Positions 18,889 to 26,962 of a stretch of 46,842 nt of DNA are shown here, piece by piece (the first letter of the stretch is position 1; the number at the start of each line of letters is the position of its first letter). The position numbers and the translations under genes are program-made. A model generated the notes under the pieces. That model searched no databases and had not been told where the DNA came from. It was given only the letters and a program-made list of their open reading frames with translations. Origin of the DNA: Akkermansia muciniphila (GTDB lineage Bacteria; Verrucomicrobiota; Verrucomicrobiia; Verrucomicrobiales; Akkermansiaceae); assembly GCA_945888515.1 (NCBI GenBank), contig CAMDAD010000025.1:1-46842 (forward strand). Reading direction: 5' to 3'.

Positions 18889-18920
18889 ATGCTTGAAATT
18901 CTCTTCAACAACCGGACAAC

Positions 18921-19394
18921 TCAGGGCACGCGGAAGTGCTTTTTGTCAGCGGCTGGATATTGCGGATCGGCGACCAGCGTGCCACTCGCGATGTTACGCA
19001 CATCGACCACTTTGTTGTTAAAAGGACTAAACACAAATCCCGGTTTCCCAGGTACTGCGGCGGCCACAGGATGATTTTTGGGTGGGGTCGGGGTCTTGGG
19101 AGGCTCGACGGTATTCTCGGTTGGGGTAAAGTCACCCGTGCTGGTCGTCGGTCCAGTGACCCCGCTCGGCGTTTCGGATGTGGGTAAGCCCAGCTCTTTT
19201 TGGCGCTGCTCTTCCTTTTTGCGCATCTCCTCGCGCTTGGCTTCAATCTCCTGCTGTTTCGGATCGGTTACTGTCGATCGATCCGGCTTCTTTTTCTTCT
19301 CAATGCGACGGCCGTATTCATCGTAGGGAACACACGAAGATATGATCACACCGCAAAGCAGTGCACCGAGTGCGTGAAAAAATGTGCGATTCAT
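18921..19394 (-). CDS. Putative lipoprotein, proline/threonine-rich
   Basis: A 157-residue protein not recognised as a named family. The ATG at 19394 starts a lipoprotein signal peptide with a hydrophobic core and a lipobox-like ISSC (Cys about residue 20), so the mature protein would be anchored to a membrane. A lysine- and glutamate-rich charged stretch follows (RRIEKKKK, then KQQEIEAKREEMRKKEE), which may be coiled coil. A linker of threonine, proline and glycine and a short conserved-looking C-terminus follow (VPGKPGFVFSPFNNKVVDV). Secreted and envelope-associated is the only safe inference. Confidence 0.7.
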   Translation of the reverse strand: MNRTFFHALGALLCGVIISSCVPYDEYGRRIEKKKKPDRSTVTDPKQQEIEAKREEMRKKEEQRQKELGLPTSETPSGVTGPTTSTGDFTPTENTVEPPKTPTPPKNHPVAAAVPGKPGFVFSPFNNKVVDVRNIASGTLVADPQYPAADKKHFRVP

Positions 19395-19510
19395 GATGTA
19401 ATAGGAAGGTGGCCGCGATGAAACTAAGTTGTCATCTGCGGTGGGTCTTATGGTAGCGAAAATCACAAAGTCGTCAAGCCTGCAACGAAGATTTCTCAAA
19501 GTTGTGCGAT

Positions 19511-20149
19511 TCACTTTTTGCCGTTCCAATCAGCATGCGCGTAGATTTCCGCACGCCGCTGCTCAATCCACGCCCAATCGCATCGCATCTCGCCCGCGTG
19601 CGACCCAGCGCACAATTGCCTCGCCAACGGCAGCGCACGGGTGCCTGGGATTTTCTCTGCGACCAGCACGGATCCTTGATGCAAAAGCCCCTGCTTGCCG
19701 CGACGCTGCCCCGCTCCTGCCATTTTGTGACCGCTGGCGTCGATGAGATCATGCGTCACTGGATGATCGAAACAAAAAACACTGGATGTGCCGGAGTCCT
19801 GGCCGATCAATCGACAGTCCTCACCTTCCGCCGCGAGAACCTCTCTTAAGGCACTGTGGATCAATTGATAACTCGCCGCCCCAGGAATTTCCGCCAGCGC
19901 TTGGCCGCGTGGTATCGATAAGGTATAAGTCCAGTCCGCACGATGATCCACCAATCCCCCGCCCGTAGGTCGCCTCACAAATTCCCGCCCCCGTGGCACC
20001 ATCGCCGCCTTACTGAAGTAACCGATGCTGATCCATGCACCACTCCATCGATACACCCGCAGGACAGGCATGGTCGCATGACGCCACAGCCACTCATCGA
20101 TCGCCATGTTGGTGGGGCCATCCTGTGGTTCGTGGTCATTCCAGAGCAT
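19511..20149 (-). CDS. Lipoyl/biotinyl-ligase-family protein (lipoate-protein ligase A type)
   Basis: A BPL/LPL domain enzyme that probably attaches lipoyl (or octanoyl) groups to carrier domains. The opening NMAIDEWLWR is followed by the glycine-rich RRPTGGGLVDH loop and HKMAGAGQRRGKQGLLHQGS, which carries the catalytic lysine. It has about 212 residues from the ATG at 20149; an ATG at 20206 would add 19 residues. Whether it is a ligase or an octanoyltransferase cannot be decided from sequence alone. It diverges from the cbiX gene. Confidence 0.85.
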   Translation of the reverse strand: MLWNDHEPQDGPTNMAIDEWLWRHATMPVLRVYRWSGAWISIGYFSKAAMVPRGREFVRRPTGGGLVDHRADWTYTLSIPRGQALAEIPGAASYQLIHSALREVLAAEGEDCRLIGQDSGTSSVFCFDHPVTHDLIDASGHKMAGAGQRRGKQGLLHQGSVLVAEKIPGTRALPLARQLCAGSHAGEMRCDWAWIEQRRAEIYAHADWNGKK

Positions 20150-20243
20150 GAGTCGATCCAGCACGCCGCCATTCCACACGTTTTTCCGAATTGCCGCAAT
20201 TATCATTTTACAAACTCACAAATCTCTCTTCAGTATCGCTGTA

Positions 20244-21059
20244 ATGTTGATCGAGCCAAAGCCAACCACCGCACTTTTTATTGCTGGTCATGGATCCACG
20301 GAAAATCCTGATTCTTCCACGCCCTACTTCGACCATGCTGATGAGATACGGCGTCGGGGAATTTTCGCGGAAGTGCACTGCATATTCTGGAAGGAAGAAC
20401 CTTCTTTTCGCGAGGCATGGTATCTCACCGATTGTGAGGAAATTTACGTAGTGCCTGATTTCATTAGCGAGGGCTACTTCACTCAGGATGTCATACCGCG
20501 CGAGCTGGAACTGACTGGTCCCACATCGCAGGTGCGCGGTAAGACCTTTCACTACTGCTCGCCCGTGGGCATTCACCCGTCCATGACGCAACTGCTTTTG
20601 CGCCGCGCCAAAGAAGTGGCACCGGATGTCGACCCCGCAGAAACCACTTTGATCATTGTGGGGCACGGCACGAACCTCAACGCTAATAGCACCAAAGCGA
20701 TCAAGGACCAATGCGAAATCCTCCGTCATACGGGCTATGCGGCAGTGCTAGATACCTACATGGAAGAGCAGCCATTCATCGCCGATTGGGTAGAACTCGC
20801 CACAACGCCGAACGTGGTGGTAGTTCCTTTTTTCATCGCCGATGGCCTTCACTCCTTCCAAGACATTCCCGTGCTTCTCGGCATCGAGTCCGAGGTCGGC
20901 GCCGCTGCGAGCCAGCGCGAAGTATTCCGCCACAATCCGCATGAATTGCATGGACGGAAATTGTATTACTCATCTGCCATCGGTACCGAGCGACTCATCG
21001 CCGATGTCATTCTCGATCAAATTCACGACTTCGACCAACAACACCACTCTCACTCATGA
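20244..21059 (+). CDS. cbiX: CbiX/SirB-type chelatase-like protein
   Basis: A 271-residue protein with two tandem CbiX-like halves. Each opens with a HG(S/T)-type histidine motif (FIAGHGSTENP near residue 14 and IVGHGTNLNANS near residue 140), as in sirohydrochlorin cobalto- or ferrochelatases that insert metal into tetrapyrroles. The second half has VPFFIADGLH. The ATG at 20244 is selected because it directly precedes the first domain. It overlaps the DR2241-like gene by 4 bp (ATGA). The metal is not certain; a role in sirohaem or cobalamin metabolism is likely. Confidence 0.88.
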   Translation: MLIEPKPTTALFIAGHGSTENPDSSTPYFDHADEIRRRGIFAEVHCIFWKEEPSFREAWYLTDCEEIYVVPDFISEGYFTQDVIPRELELTGPTSQVRGKTFHYCSPVGIHPSMTQLLLRRAKEVAPDVDPAETTLIIVGHGTNLNANSTKAIKDQCEILRHTGYAAVLDTYMEEQPFIADWVELATTPNVVVVPFFIADGLHSFQDIPVLLGIESEVGAAASQREVFRHNPHELHGRKLYYSSAIGTERLIADVILDQIHDFDQQHHSHS

Positions 21060-21736
21060 CGCAACTTGACTGGCTTCAACATCTTCTCGCGCAGGACTTT
21101 CATCGCATGGGGCAACTCGAAATTTTGCCCACGGGCCAAGCCGAAGAGCCCTACTGGATTTGTCATGAAAATGATCGCGATGCCGTTCTCGCCTCGAAGG
21201 GTACACCGGTGGATTTTCAAATCACCTCCGATCCCTTCCAAGCCCGCGACATTTCCACGTATTCCGCCGACAACGAATACCGCTTCACCAAAGGGCAAAC
21301 CAACCTGCGCGGTGGGTGGTTGATGAAGCTGAAAAGTCTCGCGGATTTACTGGCGGCGATCGAGGGATTCTACCCCGCCTGTTTCAGCCTGTGGGTCGCG
21401 CAACAACGCGGCACGCTCGATGTGCAAAACCTGCGAGACAAGCTGAATCGCCAGACTGGGATGTATCGTTTTGCGCGAAGCATCAGCGATGATGGCGCGC
21501 AGAAACTGATACAGGAAGTCTGCGGCCCCGCCCATCAGTGTGCGAAAAGAATCCTCTGGAAGCTCGATGAAAACACCCCGCTCGCCGACAGCGAGGCTTC
21601 GCGTTTCAACGGCGTCAGCAGCGGCCTGCCCGAACCGCACGCCATTCCCCTGCTCTGTCGCGAGGCTTGCAATCACTTCGTAGCCGAGTGCCGTAAGGCC
21701 TCCAAGCGCGAGTTTGAAGCGAAAGCGCAAGGATGA
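21056..21736 (+). CDS. DR2241-like iron-sulfur protein
   Basis: A 226-residue protein that resembles the DR2241 family found next to or fused with CbiX. The first half is a mixed alpha/beta stabilising domain. The C-terminal part carries regularly placed cysteines (VCGPAHQCAKR, then LLCREACNHF and a further Cys), fitting a 4Fe-4S cluster. It overlaps cbiX upstream and nadD downstream by 4 bp each. Inference: it assists the chelatase, perhaps as an electron-transfer or iron-supply partner. Family recognition is from the cysteine pattern and context. Confidence 0.7.
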   Translation: MTQLDWLQHLLAQDFHRMGQLEILPTGQAEEPYWICHENDRDAVLASKGTPVDFQITSDPFQARDISTYSADNEYRFTKGQTNLRGGWLMKLKSLADLLAAIEGFYPACFSLWVAQQRGTLDVQNLRDKLNRQTGMYRFARSISDDGAQKLIQEVCGPAHQCAKRILWKLDENTPLADSEASRFNGVSSGLPEPHAIPLLCREACNHFVAECRKASKREFEAKAQG

Positions 21737-22305
21737 ACACACCGCGACGCATCGCCCTGTTTGGCGGCACTTTTGATCCAGTGCACGAGGGGCATTTGCA
21801 CATCGCTCGCCTCGCCCGTGAGCAAACCCATCTCGATGAGGTCATTTTTATCCCGTGCCAGCAATCGCCGCACAAAAACCAGAGCGCAGGTGCGGGCATT
21901 CAGGATCGCCTTGCCATGCTGCGCCTTGCCGCTACCGAACCGTGGATGCAGGTCAGCGATTACGAGTCCACCCATCCCGGGCCCTCTTTCAGTTATCTGA
22001 CCGCAGAGCATTTCGTGGCGGAGCGCCCCCACGCGGATTGGTTTTGGCTGATGGGATGCGATCAATGGAATGCACTTCCCCGCTGGAAGCATCCCGATAT
22101 TCTCGCCACTCTTCTCACCTTTCTCGTCTTCAGCCGCGGTGAAATCCCCCAAGCGCGTGAGGGTTTCCGCATGATTCACTTGCAGGGATCACACCCCGCA
22201 TCAGCCACCGCCCTGCGCGATGCGACCGGAGAGCACTTTCTCGACGCCCATTGGCTGCATGCCGATGTGAGAAATTTCATCATCACGGGAAAAATCTACC
22301 GATAA
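21733..22305 (+). CDS. nadD: Nicotinate-nucleotide adenylyltransferase
   Basis: Makes nicotinic acid adenine dinucleotide in NAD synthesis. GGTFDPVHEGHL holds the HxGH-type nucleotide-binding motif, FIPCQQSPHKN the substrate loop, and the C-terminal SATALRDAT is the ISSTxIR-like motif in altered form. It has 190 residues. It overlaps the DR2241-like gene by 4 bp, so it belongs to the cbiX transcript. In most genomes nadD is near proA, obg or rsfS, so this context is unusual. Confidence 0.92.
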   Translation: MNTPRRIALFGGTFDPVHEGHLHIARLAREQTHLDEVIFIPCQQSPHKNQSAGAGIQDRLAMLRLAATEPWMQVSDYESTHPGPSFSYLTAEHFVAERPHADWFWLMGCDQWNALPRWKHPDILATLLTFLVFSRGEIPQAREGFRMIHLQGSHPASATALRDATGEHFLDAHWLHADVRNFIITGKIYR

Positions 22306-22357
22306 TTTCACTCTTCTTCACTTGCCATCTGCGGAATCGCAAGGTATTTACCACTCT

Positions 22358-23191
22358 ATGCAACGCAACAAACTCTTACTGCTGAGCTTCCTCCCACTGC
22401 TGCTGTCGCCATGGGCCATGGCACAAACCATGGCACCTGCCGGTCTCAATGCAGGTCAGACTCCGGAACTCAGCGAAGTGCAAAAGGAATTTTCCAACCT
22501 GCCAGAACAGAAACGCATTGACTACCTCAAATTCGTCAACGAAGCCTCGCGTCTCTTCAATCAAAAACGCATCTTTGAGGCCATGGCCCAGATCGATGAT
22601 GCGCGCAAGATTTTCGATCGAAATGTCGATATATTCAACCTGCTCGGTAGTTGTTATGTCGAGTTCCGCGACTTCACCAAAGCGCGGGAATTTTACGACA
22701 AAGCCCTCGCACTGGAACCAAAATCCTCCGTCATCCTCTTCAACTTGGCCGAGTTGGAATTTGTCACGCGCAACTGGCAGGAGTGCCTACAAAAAATGAA
22801 TGTAGTCCTCCCGCTGCTGCCTGAGGTCAACATCCAAACCATGCGCTTGGTTGAGCTAAAAATGCTGCTCTGCTACCTGGCACTGGATCGCAATGAGGAG
22901 GCGAAGACGCTGGCAAACAAATACGATCCTCTGCGCGATGATTCACCCTTCTACTACTATGCGCAGGCTTCTCTTTGCTACCGGAACGACGACCTAATTA
23001 AGGCCGAGGAGTTTCTGCAAAAAGCCAATCGCGTGTTCGGTAATCCCGCATATATCGCTCCATGGCAGGATACGCTGATCGAGTTCGGTTACATCGCCAG
23101 CTTCTATGGTGGTGGCGAGTTACCCAGCGGTTCCGATGCTAGCGAGTCTTCTCCAGCACCACAGCCACCGCCCGAGTCTGGGGCAAAATGA
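22358..23191 (+). CDS. Secreted tetratricopeptide-repeat protein
   Basis: A 277-residue protein with a signal peptide (residues 1-22, LLLLSFLPLLLSPWAMAQ with cleavage after AMA). TPR units at about 60-210 follow (for example FNLLGSCYVEFRDFTKAREFYDKAL). It ends in a proline-rich tail (PAPQPPPES). It would be a periplasmic scaffold for protein contacts; no partner is evident. The start at 22358 is fixed by the signal peptide. Its end overlaps the 3' end of folB, which runs toward it, by 53 bp. Confidence 0.8.
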   Translation: MQRNKLLLLSFLPLLLSPWAMAQTMAPAGLNAGQTPELSEVQKEFSNLPEQKRIDYLKFVNEASRLFNQKRIFEAMAQIDDARKIFDRNVDIFNLLGSCYVEFRDFTKAREFYDKALALEPKSSVILFNLAELEFVTRNWQECLQKMNVVLPLLPEVNIQTMRLVELKMLLCYLALDRNEEAKTLANKYDPLRDDSPFYYYAQASLCYRNDDLIKAEEFLQKANRVFGNPAYIAPWQDTLIEFGYIASFYGGGELPSGSDASESSPAPQPPPESGAK

Positions 23192-23489
23192 ATTTCTCAA
23201 TCCGTATCCGAACTTTCCGCAACGGGTGCGCTGCTAAGAGAAAATCGACGAGATCGACCGCTAGCGTCTCGATTAATCTCCGGAATTTTGCCTGTGCCAC
23301 CTGCTCTAACTCCGCCGCCACTTGAGCGTAGTCGATGGTGCGCTCGATGTCGTCCTGCAGATCTTCCCAACCCTCCAGTGGCTCCAGCATCACATCAAGC
23401 AGCAGCTCTTGTGCGACAGCGAGCTCTTCATCGGGCACGCCGACATGGCACCGCAGCTTCAGACCGAGAATCTCAATGCACTGACTCAT
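23139..23489 (-). CDS. folB: Dihydroneopterin aldolase
   Basis: Cleaves dihydroneopterin in folate synthesis, or acts as its epimerase. The fold opens with IEILGLKLRCHVGVPDEE, whose Glu binds the pterin. TIDYAQVAAEL and the catalytic lysine segment VRIRIEKF follow. At 116 residues it is a typical T-fold subunit. It overlaps the HAD gene by 4 bp upstream, and its 3' end overlaps the converging TPR gene. Confidence 0.92.
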   Translation of the reverse strand: MSQCIEILGLKLRCHVGVPDEELAVAQELLLDVMLEPLEGWEDLQDDIERTIDYAQVAAELEQVAQAKFRRLIETLAVDLVDFLLAAHPLRKVRIRIEKFILPQTRAVAVVLEKTR

Positions 23490-24124
23490 GATTGCCCGGA
23501 TAAATGTTGCTCCATCATCGTGCGAAATTCCGCCAAGTCAGCCATAAGCCAATCGGGTTCATGCGCCTCTAACACCTCACGATGCGTGTAGCCAGTCAGC
23601 AGCGCTACGCTCGTCACGCCGCCATGTTTCGCGGTCACCACATCGTGAATCATATCACCCAGAAATGCGGTAGCCGGCGCGTGCAACTGGTGATTGCTGA
23701 GAATCTCACGGATCACCTCGCGTTTATCGACAATACCGGAATAGGTTGCCTCAAAGTAGACTCGCATATCCAGATCATCCAACTGCTTTTCAAAAGTACT
23801 TCGATCCATGCTTGTTAGCACAAAACAACGAATCTCCCGCTCGCGACACCAAATCAGTTTTTCGCGCGCGTGAGGCAACACGGTGACCGGCACTTGAGAC
23901 TCCGCAAAGGCTCGGCGAAAATGATGTTCCAGATCCTCAAGCCGAACACCGGGAAGATGTTCCTCGTAAAATTCTGAGTATGGCAAGCGAAAGAGTCGCC
24001 GAAATTCATCGCGATCCATCGGGGTCCGCCCGTGCAAGGAGAAAACGGCGTTCGTCGCCTCCAGCGTAGGGCCGAGATCATCTACCAGAGTGCCAGACCA
24101 ATCGAATATGAGATTTTGATACAT
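23486..24124 (-). CDS. HAD-superfamily phosphatase
   Basis: A 212-residue haloacid-dehalogenase-type hydrolase. The nucleophile motif is FDWSGTLVDD (Ser replaces the second Asp of the usual DxDGT). Motif II is LTSMD and motif IV FLGDMIHDVVTA, with a helical cap between. It resembles phosphoglycolate phosphatases (Gph). The ATG at 24124 is preferred over a TTG at 24139. It is in a tight row with folB and the DciA-like gene. The substrate cannot be told; it could serve folate pathway dephosphorylation or 2-phosphoglycolate salvage. Confidence 0.85.
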   Translation of the reverse strand: MYQNLIFDWSGTLVDDLGPTLEATNAVFSLHGRTPMDRDEFRRLFRLPYSEFYEEHLPGVRLEDLEHHFRRAFAESQVPVTVLPHAREKLIWCREREIRCFVLTSMDRSTFEKQLDDLDMRVYFEATYSGIVDKREVIREILSNHQLHAPATAFLGDMIHDVVTAKHGGVTSVALLTGYTHREVLEAHEPDWLMADLAEFRTMMEQHLSGQS

Positions 24125-24135
24125 GAGAATGAGAA

Positions 24136-24507
24136 TCAACCGACGGCAAAGCGTAGCGATTGAATTTTGTTGTTGGCGGCCGCTTTTTGGATTTGATCAA
24201 GCAGACTGCCGCGCATTTGTTCCAGATGAAAACGCATCGCCGGTTGGGTGACGCGAATGGTGAGGCAACCGCGTTTGAGTGAGACTGGCTCACTGCATTT
24301 TGCGACGAAGTCACCCATGACCGCCGACCAGATTTCGCGCAAGCGCCCCTCTTCCATGCCCTCGGTCAAACCGGCCAGGCGCATGATTTCTCCGATCATA
24401 TCACCGGCACGATGGACGTTGGCATTCAGATTCAAAGGTTCATCCATCCCGCGCCATTCACGCAACACCTTGTTGCGTATCAAATCATGCGCGGATCGCT
24501 TTCTCAT
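24136..24507 (-). CDS. DUF721 / DciA-like protein
   Basis: A 123-residue DUF721 protein. The family includes DciA, the ancestral loader of the DnaB replicative helicase in bacteria without DnaC. The KH-like core contains WSAVMGDFVAKCSEPVSLKRGCLTIRV and the following helix that ends in LLDQIQKAA. It lies between the ferredoxin and HAD genes with very short gaps, so they form one transcript. The helicase-loader role is a family inference. Confidence 0.85.
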   Translation of the reverse strand: MRKRSAHDLIRNKVLREWRGMDEPLNLNANVHRAGDMIGEIMRLAGLTEGMEEGRLREIWSAVMGDFVAKCSEPVSLKRGCLTIRVTQPAMRFHLEQMRGSLLDQIQKAAANNKIQSLRFAVG

Positions 24508-24510
24508 GGC

Positions 24511-24744
24511 CTACTCTCCATCTTCGCCGATGGCCTCGACGGGGCAGCCCTCCATCGCCTCACGGCATTGTTCCTCCTCCTCCGAAGATTCCGGTTGCTT
24601 GAATACATAGGAGTATCCCTCGTCGTCCGAGCGCGTGAAATTTTTGGGTGCAGTTTCGCGACACAGATCGCAATCGATGCATTGACTGTCGACATAAAAC
24701 TTGCCTGTTACGTTCTCTCTGTTTCGATCTTCTTTGTCGGCCAT
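24511..24744 (-). CDS. Single-cluster 4Fe-4S ferredoxin
   Basis: A 77-residue acidic ferredoxin. The cluster is held by CIDCDLC (from about residue 22) and a distal CP in CREAMEGCPVEAI. Three cysteines in the first motif plus one distal is the single [4Fe-4S] pattern. The adjacent DciA-like gene starts 3 bp after its stop. The electron partner is unknown. The acidic Glu-rich segment before the last Cys is usual for this family. Confidence 0.9.
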   Translation of the reverse strand: MADKEDRNRENVTGKFYVDSQCIDCDLCRETAPKNFTRSDDEGYSYVFKQPESSEEEEQCREAMEGCPVEAIGEDGE

Positions 24745-24866
24745 GGCGATAAATTGTGCTGCTCTTCCATCGCCTGATTTGTCTCATCTTGCAATCAGAT
24801 TTTTTGTTTTTCTCTTTTCTGAGTCAATGATTCCGCCTAGTCTTGCGTGTCCACAGCATGTTCATT

Positions 24867-26126
24867 ATGTCCGACTCGAATTCCCAACAGCCATCGTTCA
24901 CGCCGGATCGAGAACCCAAAAATGTCAACCTGCCTAGGCAGCGGCAGAAGATGGCTGATGAGGTGGATCTCTGGAATCTGGAGGAAGAGCAAGATGCGCC
25001 ACAGATCAAACTGACTGACGAAACACCACCCACGGGTCCGCCACCGTCTGACTCACCAGATCCGGAAGCAGTCTTTCGCATTGAGCCGGCCGATGCGCAC
25101 CACCGCGCTCGCAAGAAAGCAAAAGCGCTGCAAACGCCCGAGCCTGGGGAGCCCGCCGTCGCGGCGATGAAGCCCGAGATGATTCCGCGCTCGGCGATAA
25201 GGAAAAGCATTTCCACGGGCGTTGGCATGACCGAAGATGAAGTCTGGAATGATTTCATCTCTGATGAATCTAACACATCGGCAACGCCAAAGACAGAACC
25301 CACCCCGACACCGCAGCCCACGCCATTATCGGAACAGAAGCCTCTCCCAGTGGTTTCTCCATCCTCAGATGTCATAACTACACCCGCTGTTTCCGCGCCT
25401 GCGATCGCAGAGGCAGAGGAAGTGAGGGAAATGAAATCCGAGATATCCGCAGTCGCGGAACCAGCCACTGCCCAACCCGCACCCCAGGAAAAAAAGGAAG
25501 AGGAAGCTGAGAAAGAATCCTTCGCGCCACCGACACCTCGCAGCCATGCAGCGACTTGGCAAATTTCGCGTTTCTCGCGTACAGAAACCATCTTATCGTT
25601 GGCGTTTCTCATGCTCCTCATCGGCGGCGGATTCTGGGGAATGCAGCTCTTCCAGCAAAATGTGCAAACGGAATCGGATCCCTATGCGGAACCAAAATTA
25701 CCCGCAGCAGGAAGACTCGCAACAATTCAGTCGGCGGAAACCTACTGGCGCGTTCCTATCACCAATGGTCCTGACGCGGACACAACCCAACGCGAGGTGA
25801 TTCTGATTCCCGTCATCGATCTCACCCTCGGCTCAGGCACCTCACCCCAAGGAGTCATTCGCGTGATGTTCTACAACGAAAGAGGAGAAATTGTTGGTGA
25901 TACCATCACGCGGCCGTATCGCGACAATCGTTTCACCAGAAATGATTCATCCACCGCCTCTTTTGCCTCCACCACAGGATTCACCACTTTCGGCGAGCAA
26001 GAAGCCTATCGCGCCTATCTCGGCAAGCCCTGGTCTATCCGCGTCTATGAAGGTCCGGATGAAACCGCACCCAGCTCAGCCTTTCAACTTCTTTTTTCTA
26101 CACCCATCTCAACACGCAGAAAATAA
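24867..26126 (+). CDS. Membrane-anchored protein with long disordered N-terminal region
   Basis: A 419-residue protein with no recognised family. Residues 1-235 are low-complexity and rich in Pro, Glu, Thr and Ala, likely disordered and cytoplasmic. One membrane helix follows (about 250-268, LSLAFLMLLIGGGFWGM), then a globular C-terminal part (about 290-419) facing the periplasm. The start at 24867 is the third in-frame ATG and begins MSDSNSQQ. It precedes hemQ by 9 bp, so the two are probably co-transcribed. Proteins with this build occur widely in Verrucomicrobiota without assigned function (from memory, unverified). Confidence 0.65.
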   Translation: MSDSNSQQPSFTPDREPKNVNLPRQRQKMADEVDLWNLEEEQDAPQIKLTDETPPTGPPPSDSPDPEAVFRIEPADAHHRARKKAKALQTPEPGEPAVAAMKPEMIPRSAIRKSISTGVGMTEDEVWNDFISDESNTSATPKTEPTPTPQPTPLSEQKPLPVVSPSSDVITTPAVSAPAIAEAEEVREMKSEISAVAEPATAQPAPQEKKEEEAEKESFAPPTPRSHAATWQISRFSRTETILSLAFLMLLIGGGFWGMQLFQQNVQTESDPYAEPKLPAAGRLATIQSAETYWRVPITNGPDADTTQREVILIPVIDLTLGSGTSPQGVIRVMFYNERGEIVGDTITRPYRDNRFTRNDSSTASFASTTGFTTFGEQEAYRAYLGKPWSIRVYEGPDETAPSSAFQLLFSTPISTRRK

Positions 26127-26135
26127 TTTTACCCT

Positions 26136-26960
26136 ATGAGCACTTCACCGACTCCACTCATTCCACGCGAGGGATGGCACGTCATGCATCTCTTCTATCA
26201 GATCGACCACTCGCAATGGCAGTGCCTCAGCCAGGAGGAAAAGCGCGGTGCCAAAACGCGACTGACCGAGCTGGTGCAGGAAATCCGCTCGACGCCCGAC
26301 ACGCACTTGCTGACCTTTGCCATCGCCACCCCTAAGGCAGATCTCGGTTTCATGCTACTCACTCCGGACTTGCAAGTCGCCAATGCTTTTGAAAAACGCC
26401 TGACTCTATCGCTGGGACCAGATATCCTTAATGCCTGCTATTCCTATCTCTCACAGACCGAGGGTTCAGAATACACCACTACCAGCGCGCAATACATCGA
26501 GGAAACTTTGCTGGGAGAAAAAGGTCTATCGCGCGATACACCTGAGTTTGACGCAGCATTGAAGGAATTTGATGAGCGCATGGCGCATTACTTGAAGCAC
26601 CGACTCTACCCCGTGCTACCCGACTGGCCGGCGATTTGTTTTTATCCGATGTCGAAACGCCGCAGCGGCAGCGACAACTGGTATTCACTCGACTACAAAG
26701 CACGTCGCGAACTCATGGCTGGGCACGCCCGCGTCGGCCGCACCTATTCCGGGCGCATTTTGCAATTGATCACAGGCTCGACTGGCCTGGACGAATACGA
26801 ATGGGGAGTCACCTTGTTGGCGAAAGATACGATCGACATCAAGCACATCGTTTACGAAATGCGCTTTGATGAAGTGTCCGCCCGCTATGCCGAGTTTGGC
26901 GATTTTTACATCGGCATGCAGCTGCCTCTGGATGAATTGTTTCGCCGCGTCTGTTTGTAA
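26136..26960 (+). CDS. hemQ: Coproheme decarboxylase HemQ (chlorite-dismutase family)
   Basis: The final step of the coproporphyrin-dependent haem pathway: oxidative decarboxylation of coproheme to haem b. The protein has two ferredoxin-like halves. The C-terminal half has FYPMSKRR, YSLDYKARRELM and AGHARVGRTYSG with the axial His, then EWGVTL and EMRFDEVSARYAEFG, all family hallmarks. At 274 residues it has the usual length. HemQ points to the route used by Gram-positives and several deep-branching Gram-negatives. The stop is 2 bp from the end of the converging AsmA-like gene. Confidence 0.9.
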   Translation: MSTSPTPLIPREGWHVMHLFYQIDHSQWQCLSQEEKRGAKTRLTELVQEIRSTPDTHLLTFAIATPKADLGFMLLTPDLQVANAFEKRLTLSLGPDILNACYSYLSQTEGSEYTTTSAQYIEETLLGEKGLSRDTPEFDAALKEFDERMAHYLKHRLYPVLPDWPAICFYPMSKRRSGSDNWYSLDYKARRELMAGHARVGRTYSGRILQLITGSTGLDEYEWGVTLLAKDTIDIKHIVYEMRFDEVSARYAEFGDFYIGMQLPLDELFRRVCL

Positions 26961-26962
26961 CA

